Part shown: piece by piece, positions 15,830 through 24,430 of the stretch | Position numbering within the stretch: position 1 is the first letter of the stretch | Layout: the number at the start of each line of letters is the position of its first letter | Source: CAYMAI01 sp964388445 | GTDB taxonomy: Bacteria; 4484-113; JAGGVC01 | NCBI GenBank assembly: GCA_964388445.1 | Contig: CAYMAI010000006.1 | Span: 186,001-250,000 of the forward strand | DNA: 64,000 nt | Direction: 5' to 3' | Notes under the pieces: generated by a model | What the model was told of the DNA's origin: nothing | The model's database searches: none | The model's input: the letters and a program-made list of their open reading frames with translations, nothing else | Position numbers and translations under genes: made by a program

Positions 15830-16296
15830 CAGGAACTCTCCGGAAATCCGCCGGTTAAAAAGTTAACGATGTCATCGGTTTTAAGTACGCCGATGTTCCT
15901 TCCAGCTTCGTTGCCTTGATCGTCGAAGAAAATTTGCGTTGGAATTACGGTTATTCCGGCTTTCATAGAAAGTTCCCGGTCGGTGTCTGTATCGATAAAG
16001 ATAATTACAGCCCTTTCGCCCAAAATTTTTTCCGCTTCGGCCATATTTATCGACATGGTTTTGCAGGATTGGCACCGAGTGCTTCCGAAATCCACCATAA
16101 CGGGCTTTCCCGGCGCAACCCCGATAATCTGCGCCAATGTAAGCTCCGAGGACTCAGATTCGTATGAACTTGCTGTTTTTTCCTGAATGGACTTTGACGC
16201 AGTAAATTCGGGCAATAGATTTTTCGCAGACCATACCATCGCCGCGGCGAGAACAACAAAAATGGCGATAAACAGCTCTTTTTTTTTGGACTTCAC
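15829..16296 (-). CDS. Membrane-anchored thioredoxin-like protein
   Basis: A 155-residue protein with an N-terminal span (about residues 8-25) and a periplasmic thioredoxin fold: VMVDFGSTRCQSCKTM carries the active-site CQSC, and GITVIPTQIFFDDQGNE has the cis-Pro loop. It overlaps ccdA by one base and overlaps the small thioredoxin gene upstream by four bases. The likely partner for its reduction is the CcdA-like protein. The substrate is unknown. Confidence 0.85.
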   Translation of the reverse strand: MKSKKKELFIAIFVVLAAAMVWSAKNLLPEFTASKSIQEKTASSYESESSELTLAQIIGVAPGKPVMVDFGSTRCQSCKTMSINMAEAEKILGERAVIIFIDTDTDRELSMKAGITVIPTQIFFDDQGNEAGRNIGVLKTDDIVNFLTGGFPESS

Positions 16297-16559
16297 GGCA
16301 TCTGCTCCCTATTAGGTATTCCGGCTTGCCCGGCAATAATTTTCGCGAGTTCGGCTTGCGCCGGCAGCCTTCCTGCAAGAACGAGCCGTCCGTCAATCTC
16401 CAGCGCGGGCGTCATCATTACGCCTGCCTCGACCATTTTTTCGACGCCGGTTACTTTTTCAACTACGCAATCGAGCGAAAGGCTTTCGAGAGCTGCTTTT
16501 ACACGATTTTCAAGCTCTCTGCATCGGGCGCATCCCGGTCCATACACGATTATTTTCAT
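16293..16559 (-). CDS. Small thioredoxin family protein (MTH895/TM0996 type)
   Basis: An 88-residue cytosolic thioredoxin-fold protein starting MKIIVYGPGCARCRELE, with the active site CARC near the N-terminus and GVMMTPALEIDGRLVLAG as the cis-Pro loop. GGAGG lies before the ATG at 16559. Small redox proteins of this type are often found beside ArsP-like permeases. Here it is 57 bases downstream of the permease gene and overlaps the next gene by four bases. Confidence 0.85.
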   Translation of the reverse strand: MKIIVYGPGCARCRELENRVKAALESLSLDCVVEKVTGVEKMVEAGVMMTPALEIDGRLVLAGRLPAQAELAKIIAGQAGIPNREQMP

Positions 16560-16616
16560 TTTGTTTCCTCCATTTTTAATCACGGATTTCAGGCGTTCAC
16601 TGCGGTTAAATCCTGT

Positions 16617-17798
16617 TCAGCTCGAAATCGAGCCGAAAACAAAACCTGTAAGCGTCGCCAAAACAACAACTAGCAATACAAAAACAGCCGTTTTCTTCAT
16701 GCCCATATACGAGCCGATAACAAGCATATTGGGAAGGCTGACGGCAGGTCCTGCAAGCAGCATTGAGAGCGCCGGCCCTTTGCCCATCCCGCTGCCGATC
16801 AGCCCTTCAAGAATTGGAATTTCGGTTAGAGTTGCGAAATACATAAACGCCCCCGCTACTGCGGCGAAAAGGTTCGACCAAATTGAATTACCGCCGACGA
16901 GCGACGAAATCCAGTCCGGCGGAATAACGCCATCGTGACCCGGACGTCCGAGGAAAAAACCAGCCAGTAAAACGCCGATTAGAAGGAGCGGCAGAATTTG
17001 CTTGGCAAAGGTCCAGCTTGATTCGACCCACGCGCCAAGCTCCCAGCGCTCGAACCATTTAAAGATTATGAAAGCCAGCGCAAAGAGGGCGATTCCGGTG
17101 ATTATCCATTTAACGCCGTAAACAGCGGCGAAAATGCCGCCGGAACTACCGGGGCTTCCCCAGTTGGCAAAAACGAGAATAGCAACCATAGCAAAGAAGT
17201 AAACTGCGTCTTGCCATAGTTTTCTTTTGGGTTCTTCGACAGGATTTTCCGCGACGCTTTTTACGCGAGCGGCGTCATCGGAATCGTTTTTGAAAATCGC
17301 CGCCATCGCAAGCCCGATGATGAACGCAAACAAAATTGCGCCAAGCGCCCTTGCAAGACCGATTTCCCAGCCGAGCACGCGTGCCGTCAGAATAATTGCC
17401 AGTACGTTGATTGCCGGGCCGCTGTAAAGAAACGCGCATGCGGGGCCGAGCCCGGCGCCGCGGCGGTAAATGCCCGCGAAAATCGGAAGAACCGTGCAAG
17501 AACAGACTGCCAGAATCGTGCCCGACACGGACGCGACCGCATACGCAGTTACCTTGTTTGCCTTCGCGCCGAGGTAGCGCAATACTGCGGATTGGCTGAC
17601 GAAAACGCTAATCGCTCCGGCGATGAAGAATGCGGGGACAAGGCAGAGCAAAACATGCTCGCGCGCGTACCATTTCGTTAGCGCAAGGGCTTCGAGCACT
17701 GCACCGTCGAATCGAGAGGCGCCTACCGGCATAAAGTAAGCGGCGAGAAAAACCGCCGCGATGACGCTTAGGGTTCGAATTTCGGTTTTGTTCGTCAT
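16617..17798 (-). CDS. ArsP/DUF318-type permease
   Basis: A 393-residue membrane protein of the PF03773 permease family. The N-terminal half has VLCLVPAFFIAGA and the motif AVCSCTVLPIFAGIYRRGAGLGPA followed by FLYSGPAINV; the C-terminal half has TLTEIPILEGLIGSGMGKGPALSMLLAGPAVSLPN. The CSC pair corresponds to the thiols of ArsP, which exports trivalent organoarsenicals in some bacteria; other members may move Cu or Zn. The operator palindrome 17797-17816 touches the start codon. It leads the permease-thioredoxin-thioredoxin-CcdA unit. Confidence 0.8.
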   Translation of the reverse strand: MTNKTEIRTLSVIAAVFLAAYFMPVGASRFDGAVLEALALTKWYAREHVLLCLVPAFFIAGAISVFVSQSAVLRYLGAKANKVTAYAVASVSGTILAVCSCTVLPIFAGIYRRGAGLGPACAFLYSGPAINVLAIILTARVLGWEIGLARALGAILFAFIIGLAMAAIFKNDSDDAARVKSVAENPVEEPKRKLWQDAVYFFAMVAILVFANWGSPGSSGGIFAAVYGVKWIITGIALFALAFIIFKWFERWELGAWVESSWTFAKQILPLLLIGVLLAGFFLGRPGHDGVIPPDWISSLVGGNSIWSNLFAAVAGAFMYFATLTEIPILEGLIGSGMGKGPALSMLLAGPAVSLPNMLVIGSYMGMKKTAVFVLLVVVLATLTGFVFGSISS

Positions 17799-17816
17799 TT
17801 CGCCAAATAACGAAAT
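17797..17816. promoter_or_regulatory. Predicted ArsR operator in front of the ArsP-type permease
   Basis: ATTTCG-ccaaataa-CGAAAT is a 6-bp inverted repeat nearly identical to the palindrome at 15085-15108. It overlaps the first two bases of the permease start codon, so a bound repressor would cover the ribosome-binding region as well as the downstream part of the promoter. Confidence 0.72.
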
Positions 17817-17869
17817 AACATATTACCGGGCACGGCGCAATATATCGATGCTTGTGAAGACGCGAGCTT

Positions 17870-17900
17870 GACGGCAGCCGCCGTCCGGCGTTACCGCCGG
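17870..17900. terminator. Tandem GC-rich hairpins between the outer-membrane gene and the ars block
   Basis: GACGGC-agcc-GCCGTC (17870-17885) is followed at once by CCGGCG-ttac-CGCCGG (17885-17900). The hairpins lie downstream of the minus-strand gene at 17938 and upstream of the permease operator. No run of T follows on either strand, so intrinsic termination is uncertain. Confidence 0.3.
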
Positions 17901-17937
17901 GTCCGATTTGATTCTACCTATCCAAACCGGTAGAAGC

Positions 17938-18420
17938 TTAGAAGTGGTAAATAACGCCGACGGTGATTAGATTGTCGATGCTACCGGGCGAGGGATCGAA
18001 GAAATAATCATAGCCGGCGCGAAAAGACATGTTTTGCTGCATTCTGTAAATATATTGAACGCAAAGTCCGTTTTCGGTAAAGCTGTTATTGGTTTTGTCG
18101 TCCACGTTAATGTACGAATAGCCGAAGGCAATTTCCGCGGGAGATTGGCCGCTCCCCATCCCCGCTCGTCCACCGCCGCCTACGGGAAAAACGACTCCTC
18201 CGCGCAAAACGAAGCCATCGTCAAAATCGTCGTTGTCGATGAAGTAAAGAAGCCAAGAGCCTTGTGCGAACCATTTTTCGCCGCGCACTTCCAGCGTCGG
18301 CCCGTTGAGAGAGCCGAACGCGAATTGGCTTTGCTGGCCCCTGTATCCTTGACAGAAGCCCGCAGTCGCCGATATCGAAAGGACGAAGACCAAAGTTAAA
18401 ACAGCCGCTAGAAAACGCAT
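17938..18420 (-). CDS. Small outer-membrane beta-barrel-like protein
   Basis: A 160-residue exported protein with a clear signal peptide (MRFLAAVLTLVFVLSISATA, cleavage near GFCQ). The mature part alternates polar and hydrophobic residues with aromatic girdles, and the last strand ends in Phe (ITVGVIYHF), the typical outer-membrane C-terminus. Several strands are recognisable (FAFGSLNG, SWLLYFID, AEIAFGYSYI, MSFRAGYDYF). The function is unknown. It is the last gene in a minus-strand series beginning with tRNA-His and hisS. Confidence 0.6.
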   Translation of the reverse strand: MRFLAAVLTLVFVLSISATAGFCQGYRGQQSQFAFGSLNGPTLEVRGEKWFAQGSWLLYFIDNDDFDDGFVLRGGVVFPVGGGGRAGMGSGQSPAEIAFGYSYINVDDKTNNSFTENGLCVQYIYRMQQNMSFRAGYDYFFDPSPGSIDNLITVGVIYHF

Positions 18421-18457
18421 AATCCCACCTCACGTTAAGTGATGCCGAAGTATATCA

Positions 18458-19171
18458 TCACCTCCACTCGGAGCGCCATCTGTATCTGCCGAGCGATACG
18501 GCGAGAAGAATCACTATTGCAAGCGGCAAGATTTGAGCAGCGGTAACGAGGGGAATGCCGACGCCGAAATGGTCGGCGATGTAGAACAAGGTGAAATTCA
18601 TCGGGACCGCAAAAAACGCCGAAAGACCGCCAAGAGCGACAAATAGATAAGGTCTGCCGAACAAGCCGAAGCAAAGAATCGCCGTAATTGCGGCGGTGTT
18701 CAAAGCGTTCATAATGAAAACGCCAAATACCATCCAGACGCTTATCGTTTGGCCTTCGGATGTACCGGGCGCCAGCCAAATCAAGTTGTAAATGAACACC
18801 GCAACGTGAAACAGCAGCATTTGCGGAATCATGATGACGGCGACTGTTTTAAGGTGGCCTAAAATCAAGTCGAACGGGGATAGCAATGTTAAGCGGATTT
18901 GCGATAGTTGTTTGTCTTCGAGCTCCCGCGTGGTCATATATGCGGCAGTAAGAAAGCTTACGAGCGAATTTACGAAAAGGTAAATAATGACAACTGTGTA
19001 GGGTTGAAAAATCGCCAAACGTCCAATTCCGAGCGCGCCGGTTACCGGATCGTCCTCTGTTAGAGTCGAAAGCCAGTTAAAAACAATTGTGATTACGGGC
19101 GTGAGCCAACCGAGCGTAACCAGATTGTTACGCCGTGCGATTAGCCAATTCCTTCGGTAAACCGGTTCCAT
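18458..19171 (-). CDS. ABC-2-type membrane permease-like protein
   Basis: A 237-residue integral membrane protein with six hydrophobic segments. MTTRELEDKQLSQIRLTLLSPFDLILG resembles the conserved amphipathic region between spans 2 and 3 of ABC-2 permeases (ExExxTxxxLL-like), where the permease meets its ATPase. No ATPase gene adjoins it. It starts 48 bases downstream of hisS and 37 bases before the small outer-membrane protein. The substrate is unknown. Confidence 0.6.
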   Translation of the reverse strand: MEPVYRRNWLIARRNNLVTLGWLTPVITIVFNWLSTLTEDDPVTGALGIGRLAIFQPYTVVIIYLFVNSLVSFLTAAYMTTRELEDKQLSQIRLTLLSPFDLILGHLKTVAVIMIPQMLLFHVAVFIYNLIWLAPGTSEGQTISVWMVFGVFIMNALNTAAITAILCFGLFGRPYLFVALGGLSAFFAVPMNFTLFYIADHFGVGIPLVTAAQILPLAIVILLAVSLGRYRWRSEWR

Positions 19172-19219
19172 ATGAATGCGCGATGCGCGCGGGAGACCCG
19201 CTGCAGGCGCCGAATTTTA

Positions 19220-20668
19220 TCATTCGAGGCTGCTTGGATGTTTCGATAGAACTTCCGAATACCGAAGCAATTCGTCGCGAACAGAGGCAACAAGGTCGGA
19301 CCGATTCACGTTTATTTCTTTATTCGCCGCATCGAAACCGGTCCAAAGCCTTTTCAGGTTGACTATTCCCTGCGCAAGTTCGTTACCGCCGAGTATAAGC
19401 GCAATCGGATAACCCGCCTTGTCAGCGTATTTAAGCTGTTTGCCGAGCGAAGCCGCAGTACCCGGATAAACCTCGGCGATTATCCCGGAACCGCGTATTT
19501 CACGAGCGAGACGCGCATATTCAGATGCGAGCGCAGCTTCGAAAAACGGGATGAAAACCGCATTACGTGCGCCGTTAAGAAAGGCGGGATCTTCCTCTAG
19601 CGCCATTGCAAGCCTATCTACTCCTACAGCTACGCCTACGCCGGGGAATTTCATCGAACTGAATCTGCTGACGAGATTGTCATATCTTCCGCCGCCCGCC
19701 ACGCTGCCGAACTCGGTTTTATCCGGCAAAATCACTTCGACTACGGTGCCGGTGTAATAGTCCAATCCGCGCGCCAGCGCTAGATCCCATTTGAGATGAT
19801 TTTCGTCAAGGTCGCGCGCTCTAAGAAGCCTAAATGTTTCGAAAACTTCAAAAAGCCCCGGCTTATCGGAGCAGTCCACGCCAACGCCGAAGTAACCGCA
19901 AAGCATTTCCTCAACGGCCTGAAAATCGCCTTCGATGCCAATGAAATCGAGTAGCCCGTCGGCTTGTTTTTCGGTGAGAGTCAGAGCGGCCTCTTCTTCG
20001 AAAGCGCTCTCGAACGCCTGCTTTTTGTCGAGACCCATTAGCTCGCGTTTTACCGCTTTCCTGCCGGAACGATCAAGTTTGTCGAGCACTCTGAACACGC
20101 GGTTCGCGTCGTTCCGAATTTCAAGAAAGTCGAGCAAATAGGACAAAAGCCTTCGGTTGTTGATTTTGACAACGAATTCTTCGATACCAATTTTTTTAAA
20201 CGATTCGTAAAGAAGTTCGATTATCTCGGCATCCGCGGCGACCGAATCTATGCCGACGATATCGGCGTCGAATTGGACGAATTCGCGAAGCCGTCCTTTT
20301 TTTGGCTTGTCGTAACGCCAGACCTTGCCCGTTTGCATGCGGCGAAACGGAAAAACAAGTTCGCTTTGATACTGCGCGACGACGCGCGCAAGCGAAACCG
20401 TAAGGTCGTAACGAAGACCGACGTCGTTCGCCTCGAGGTCACGAAATCTGTAAATTTGCTTGTTCGCGTCTGCGCCGAGTTCGCCGAATAGGGTTTCTTC
20501 ATATTCGAGCGAAGGCGTGTCGAGGTGTAGGTAACCGAACGATTCGAATACTTCGTTCAGAGATTTCACAATTCGGGCGCGAACCGCCATTTGCTTCGGA
20601 AGCAAATCACGAAATCCCCTGAGGATTCTCGGTTTCACAAACCTTAATTTTCCAGTTTCGACGCTCAA
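19220..20668 (-). CDS. hisS: Histidyl-tRNA synthetase
   Basis: A class II synthetase of about 482 residues. Motif 1 begins after ILRGFRDLLPKQ; the ATP and tRNA regions read LRYDLTVSLARVVAQ and PKKGRLREFVQFDADIVG; the His-A loop is GLDYYTGTVVE, and GGGRYDNL plus GVGVAVGVDRL form motif 3. The C-terminal anticodon domain follows. The LRYDLT type differs from the LRPEGT type of E. coli and resembles the enzymes of Bacteroidetes, eukaryotes and some alphaproteobacteria. The frame is open to 20869; the TTG at 20668 fits the family N-terminus and has AGGTGG upstream. tRNA-His lies just upstream, so they probably share a transcript. Confidence 0.9.
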   Translation of the reverse strand: MSVETGKLRFVKPRILRGFRDLLPKQMAVRARIVKSLNEVFESFGYLHLDTPSLEYEETLFGELGADANKQIYRFRDLEANDVGLRYDLTVSLARVVAQYQSELVFPFRRMQTGKVWRYDKPKKGRLREFVQFDADIVGIDSVAADAEIIELLYESFKKIGIEEFVVKINNRRLLSYLLDFLEIRNDANRVFRVLDKLDRSGRKAVKRELMGLDKKQAFESAFEEEAALTLTEKQADGLLDFIGIEGDFQAVEEMLCGYFGVGVDCSDKPGLFEVFETFRLLRARDLDENHLKWDLALARGLDYYTGTVVEVILPDKTEFGSVAGGGRYDNLVSRFSSMKFPGVGVAVGVDRLAMALEEDPAFLNGARNAVFIPFFEAALASEYARLAREIRGSGIIAEVYPGTAASLGKQLKYADKAGYPIALILGGNELAQGIVNLKRLWTGFDAANKEINVNRSDLVASVRDELLRYSEVLSKHPSSLE

Positions 20669-20954
20669 TTCGTTCACCACCTTCGGGGCGGAAAGAGCAT
20701 TATCGCGCCGTCCGCTCGCTTTTAGTTTGAGCGCGGCCAGTCGATTAAAACTGGATTTCGGGAAATAGGAAGGAAAAAACCAAGTGGCCGCGCGAATATC
20801 CCGATTACTGATGAAATCGGTGTCGCATACAAATTCGCGCAAATGCGTATGCCACTTAAAACTCCTCAAAGCCGCCCGAAAAGGGGCGATCTTGCCGGGT
20901 TAACCACAAGCTTCCCGCTTCGGCATTAAATTATACCCCATAACGCGCGCAAAA

Positions 20955-21028
20955 TAGGGAAGGTGGGGGTCGAACCCACGACCTCTGGTTCCACAGACCA
21001 GCGCTCTAACCAACTGAGCTACTTCCCC
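20955..21028 (-). tRNA. tRNA-His (anticodon GTG) with A73 and U72
   Basis: The complement folds into a normal cloverleaf: acceptor GGGGAAG with CTTCCCT, a D arm beginning GCTC, anticodon stem CTGGT/ACCAG with loop CTGTGGA giving anticodon GTG, and T arm GTGGG/CCCAC with loop TTCGACC. Base 1 (G) faces U72, and the discriminator is A73 instead of the usual C73 that pairs with G-1. The genome has a G at the -1 position (21029), but it would face A73. CCA is not encoded. hisS is the next gene on the same strand. Confidence 0.93.
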
Positions 21029-21048
21029 CCGTTGCCGCGCGGCCTTTA

Positions 21049-21077
21049 ATCATACCCGCGCGCCGCGCAAGCGTCAA
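21049..21077 (-). promoter_or_regulatory. Promoter of tRNA-His (and probably hisS)
   Basis: On the minus strand TTGACG (21077-21072), a 17-base GC-rich spacer and TATGAT (21054-21049) form a strong sigma-70-type promoter about 20 bases upstream of the tRNA 5' end. Confidence 0.7.
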
Positions 21078-21188
21078 CAATCGCGGCGTTTGCTTGCGCC
21101 AATCACTTCTCCATAATCACGTGTCCATATCTTACTTGCCGCTTCGGTGTTAAAATCCCGCGGCCTATATTCAATTCAGGAGCCGATT

Positions 21189-21995
21189 ATGAATAGCCCG
21201 ACGATTGGAGTGTTCGGAGGTAGCGGGTTTTATTCGCTGCTGGAAGACGCGCGAGAAGCCGCTGTCAATACGCCGTACGGTCCGCCAAGCGACCGGTTCA
21301 GAATTGGCAAGCTTGCCGGGAAAACAGTTGCATTTCTGCCGCGCCACGGAGCAAAACACCATTTGCCGCCGCACGCAATCAACTACAGAGCGAATCTGTG
21401 GGGCATGAAAGAGCTTGGCGTTAAGCAAATTATCGGGCCATGCGCTGCGGGAAGTTTACAGCCGCACGTAAAGGTCGGCGATTTCGTGATTTCGGACCAA
21501 CTGGTGGACAGGACGACTGGGCGGAAAGACACTTTCTACGACGGTCCTGTTACTACGCACGTTGGATTCGCCGAACCTTATTGCGGAAGAATGCGCAAGC
21601 TTGCTATCGAGGCCTGCCGAAGGGAAGACGTATCCCATCATGAAAAAGGCACCGTGGTGGTAATTCAAGGTCCGCGATTTTCGACGAAGGCGGAAGGTAA
21701 GTGGTTCGGCGCACAGGGCTGGGAAGTTGTAAACATGACGCAATATCCCGAGGCTTTTCTGGCGCGCGAACTCGAGATGTGCTATTTAAATATCGCCACA
21801 ATTACCGATTACGACGCCGGGCTGGACGGTCATCCGGATATAATCCCGGTAAGCAATGCTGACGTGATTAGGGTATTCGGTGAAAACATCGAAAAACTTA
21901 AGCGAGTGGTTACTGCCCTAATCGAGTCGCTTCCGGAGCTTCCCGTTGCGGGCGATTGTTCCTGCTTAACTGCGCTAAAGGACGCTTCTTTCTGA
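21189..21995 (+). CDS. mtnP: S-methyl-5'-thioadenosine phosphorylase
   Basis: A 268-residue purine nucleoside phosphorylase of the MTAP group. The ATG at 21189 has AGGAG 7 bases upstream. Phosphate-site motifs are GGSGFYSL and RHGAKH; the substrate region has NMTQYPEAFLARE and TITDYDAG. The two Asp of DYD select the 6-amino group of methylthioadenosine, as in MTAP. It cleaves MTA, the by-product of polyamine and homoserine-lactone chemistry, to adenine and methylthioribose-1-phosphate. No other methionine-salvage gene is in the window. Confidence 0.9.
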   Translation: MNSPTIGVFGGSGFYSLLEDAREAAVNTPYGPPSDRFRIGKLAGKTVAFLPRHGAKHHLPPHAINYRANLWGMKELGVKQIIGPCAAGSLQPHVKVGDFVISDQLVDRTTGRKDTFYDGPVTTHVGFAEPYCGRMRKLAIEACRREDVSHHEKGTVVVIQGPRFSTKAEGKWFGAQGWEVVNMTQYPEAFLARELEMCYLNIATITDYDAGLDGHPDIIPVSNADVIRVFGENIEKLKRVVTALIESLPELPVAGDCSCLTALKDASF

Positions 21996-22195
21996 TTTAA
22001 TGCACTATCATGTAGATATATACGGATAACGATAATCGTCATTGTCAAATAAAGGTTGTTCGAGGTCAGATTGTAGTAAACGGCTCTTGCTTGATTCCGT
22101 TGCGGTAATCGATATAGGGAGCGATGCCGCGGTATATAGATTTTCGAAGGCTTTTATCGACTGCGTTTGACTCGATTATCGCAAGGAGGTGTCTT

Positions 22196-22861
22196 ATGGT
22201 GGACAGGACTACTCAAAAACTGCATTTGCTGCCCGATGCCGAGATTTTCTCCGGCATATCGGGAATGGAAGTATTCGCCGAATTCGTCAGGCTTGCGGAT
22301 TACGCTCCAGGGGAGCAAATCGTGGAGCAGGGTGAAGGCGGCACCGATTTGTTCGTTCTCGTCGGCGGCAACGCCGTCGTGGCGATTCATATGAGCGACC
22401 GCTGCGAGACTGTGTCGAGGTTTTCCGGAACCGGCGTAATAGGCGAAATCGCATTTCTTTTAAATAAACCATATAGAACCGCTTCGGTAATCGCGACTTC
22501 GCCGTGCAGGTTGCTTAGGTTTTCACGCGAAGATTTCGAGCGCGTACTCGAGGAGCATCCCCGACAGGCCGCGGAATTTCTCGTGGCACTATCTTGCAGG
22601 ATTTGCCGCAAACTCGCCGACACGACAATTAGTCTGGTCAGCGTGCAAGAACAGCTGAACCAGCTTTTGGAGTCGTCGCAGGCATCGGACGTCGAATCCG
22701 TTCGCGAGAATATTCTCGCCGCGCTTTCCGAAATTTTGGGCGACGCACCCGACGAAACGCTTGCCAGATTCGGCGCGCTCCCGCCGGAAGTGCGGCAGAA
22801 GGCGCTCGAATATGCGGAGAGTTTGGCGAATGGAGCATCGGCAATTTCCGCCCCCGGCTAG
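22196..22861 (+). CDS. Cyclic-nucleotide-binding domain protein
   Basis: A 221-residue protein starting at the ATG at 22196 behind a perfect AAGGAGGT. The cNMP-binding domain spans about residues 20-140: ADYAPGEQIVEQGEGGTDLFVLVGG, then a phosphate-binding cassette GVIGEIAFLLNKPYRTASV, whose GEIA..(N)..RTASV order is that of CRP-like domains. The rest is a helical region (about 140-221) with no winged helix, so it is not a CRP-type DNA-binding protein. It may act as a cAMP or cGMP sensor or a scaffold. A Fe-S protein gene follows 79 bases later. Confidence 0.82.
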   Translation: MVDRTTQKLHLLPDAEIFSGISGMEVFAEFVRLADYAPGEQIVEQGEGGTDLFVLVGGNAVVAIHMSDRCETVSRFSGTGVIGEIAFLLNKPYRTASVIATSPCRLLRFSREDFERVLEEHPRQAAEFLVALSCRICRKLADTTISLVSVQEQLNQLLESSQASDVESVRENILAALSEILGDAPDETLARFGALPPEVRQKALEYAESLANGASAISAPG

Positions 22862-22940
22862 TTTTTCTTGTGCGAACGACCGGATTTGGACGGATGCAGC
22901 GCATTGGCATTAATATTTCGAAGCGCGGAAGCGCGATTTT

Positions 22941-24377
22941 ATGAACGAACGGCTATTCGATGCGGCTGGCGAAATAGACAAATGCTCGCTTTGCGCAACC
23001 TGCACGAGCGTATGTCCCGTGTACGGGATAACGCAAATCGAAGGGCATACTGCACGCGGGCATATGCAGCTAATCGACGCGGTTTTGCTTAGGCCGGGCG
23101 GCGAGGTAAATCCCGACGGAAGCATATCCGCACAGGCCTCGCAGCCGGCAATTTCCCCGAATTTCGAAAGCATGCTCGATTGTTGTCTTCGGTGCTACCG
23201 CTGCATGGACGTTTGTCCGAGCGGCATTCACACGGTGGCGGTTTTCGAAGAAGGCAGAGCGGAAATTGCAAAAAGACGGTTAATCCCCAAGTTTGCCGGC
23301 TGGCTAATGTCAAAAATACTACCGAGCCGCGCCGCAATTCAGCTTTTCGCGAGACTCGGTTCGGTCGCACAGGCGGTGATGGCGATTTTCTTGCGTCCGG
23401 CAAGGGTTGCGCCCGAACAAATTTGCGACAGATATGACGAAAGAGGTTTTAAAAAGCCGGCGGGCGATGCGTTTTGGTTTTTTGGCAACTTCGCGATTCC
23501 CAATATTGCGCCGATTTTTTTTATAGGAAGCTCATTCGCGGACGAGCGCTCCCCGAAACTCAAGCCGGCGCTAATCGCTTCGGCGGGAAATGCGACGCTT
23601 TCCGGCGCATCGCTGGAAGAAATCCGGGACCGGGTGGTGGGCCGCTCGCGAAAATTGAAAATCGGCTATCTCGTGGACTGCATGACGGACACGCTGTATC
23701 CGGCAAACGCGCGTGTTACGGTGGAAGTGCTTGAGCGTGCGGGCTGCGAAATAGTGATTCCAAAATCTGCCGGTTGCTGCGGAGCTCCTCTGCTCGGCAC
23801 GGGAGATTTGGCTGGATTCGAGCGGATGGCGCGAGCTATGCTTGCGGAATTCAACCGGCTGGATTGCGACTATGTAATAGCAAGCAATCCGACTTGCTGC
23901 AAAACCATGAAAATCGTTTATCCGGAACGGTTCGGAAGTGAATTCGAGATTTTTTCCGAAAGCGTACGGATGGATTTCGAAGTAATCGAACTTGTAAAAG
24001 ACCGCTTGAAACTCGAAAACACCAAAGAGCGAATCGGCTTTCACGATCCTTGCCATCAGAGATGGGCGATGGGAATTTCCAAAGAGCCAAGGTCGCTTTT
24101 ATCAAGTTGCGCGGTTTACGAGCCGCGTGACGGCGAGGGGGACTGCTGCGGATTCGGCGGTACATTTTGCGTCGATTTTCCGAAAATGGCGCAGGAAATC
24201 GCGGCGAAGAAGGCCGAAGCGTATGCCGGAATGCCGGAAAAGGAAATAGCTACTACATGCCCGGCGTGCATTTACTATATAAATCAAGCGAGCGCGAGAA
24301 AGCGCTCCAATTACACGGCGGCGCATTTAAGCGAAGTAGCGATGCGAGCCTTGCCGGATGTCGCCAAGCGGCTGTAG
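22941..24377 (+). CDS. (Fe-S)-binding CCG-domain oxidoreductase subunit, GlcF-like
   Basis: A 478-residue protein with two N-terminal 4Fe-4S motifs, CSLCATCTSVCP (Cys15, 18, 21, 25) and CLRCYRCMDVCP (Cys82, 85, 88, 92). Two CCG domains follow, with SAGCCGAPLLG (about 275) and GDCCGFGGTFC (about 400), then CPACIYYIN. This is the layout of GlcF, GlpC and heterodisulfide-reductase-D-like electron-transfer subunits. No flavin-dependent partner (GlcD-like) adjoins it, so its donor is unknown. Confidence 0.85.
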   Translation: MNERLFDAAGEIDKCSLCATCTSVCPVYGITQIEGHTARGHMQLIDAVLLRPGGEVNPDGSISAQASQPAISPNFESMLDCCLRCYRCMDVCPSGIHTVAVFEEGRAEIAKRRLIPKFAGWLMSKILPSRAAIQLFARLGSVAQAVMAIFLRPARVAPEQICDRYDERGFKKPAGDAFWFFGNFAIPNIAPIFFIGSSFADERSPKLKPALIASAGNATLSGASLEEIRDRVVGRSRKLKIGYLVDCMTDTLYPANARVTVEVLERAGCEIVIPKSAGCCGAPLLGTGDLAGFERMARAMLAEFNRLDCDYVIASNPTCCKTMKIVYPERFGSEFEIFSESVRMDFEVIELVKDRLKLENTKERIGFHDPCHQRWAMGISKEPRSLLSSCAVYEPRDGEGDCCGFGGTFCVDFPKMAQEIAAKKAEAYAGMPEKEIATTCPACIYYINQASARKRSNYTAAHLSEVAMRALPDVAKRL

Positions 24378-24430
24378 TAAGGGACTAATGTAAGCATTCC
24401 GGTTGTCAGATGAGAAAGAAAAGCCGGCGT

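Noticed and set aside
20671..20869. N-terminal extension of HisRS of 67 residues
   Set aside because: The open frame continues, but it matches nothing in HisRS, and a TTG with AGGTGG upstream at 20668 gives the usual N-terminus.
22025..22046. GATAAC-GATAAT-cgtc-ATTGTC resembles a Fur-type box upstream of the cyclic-nucleotide-binding gene
   Set aside because: Only a partial match to the hexamer pattern, no other iron gene nearby, and no second copy in the window.
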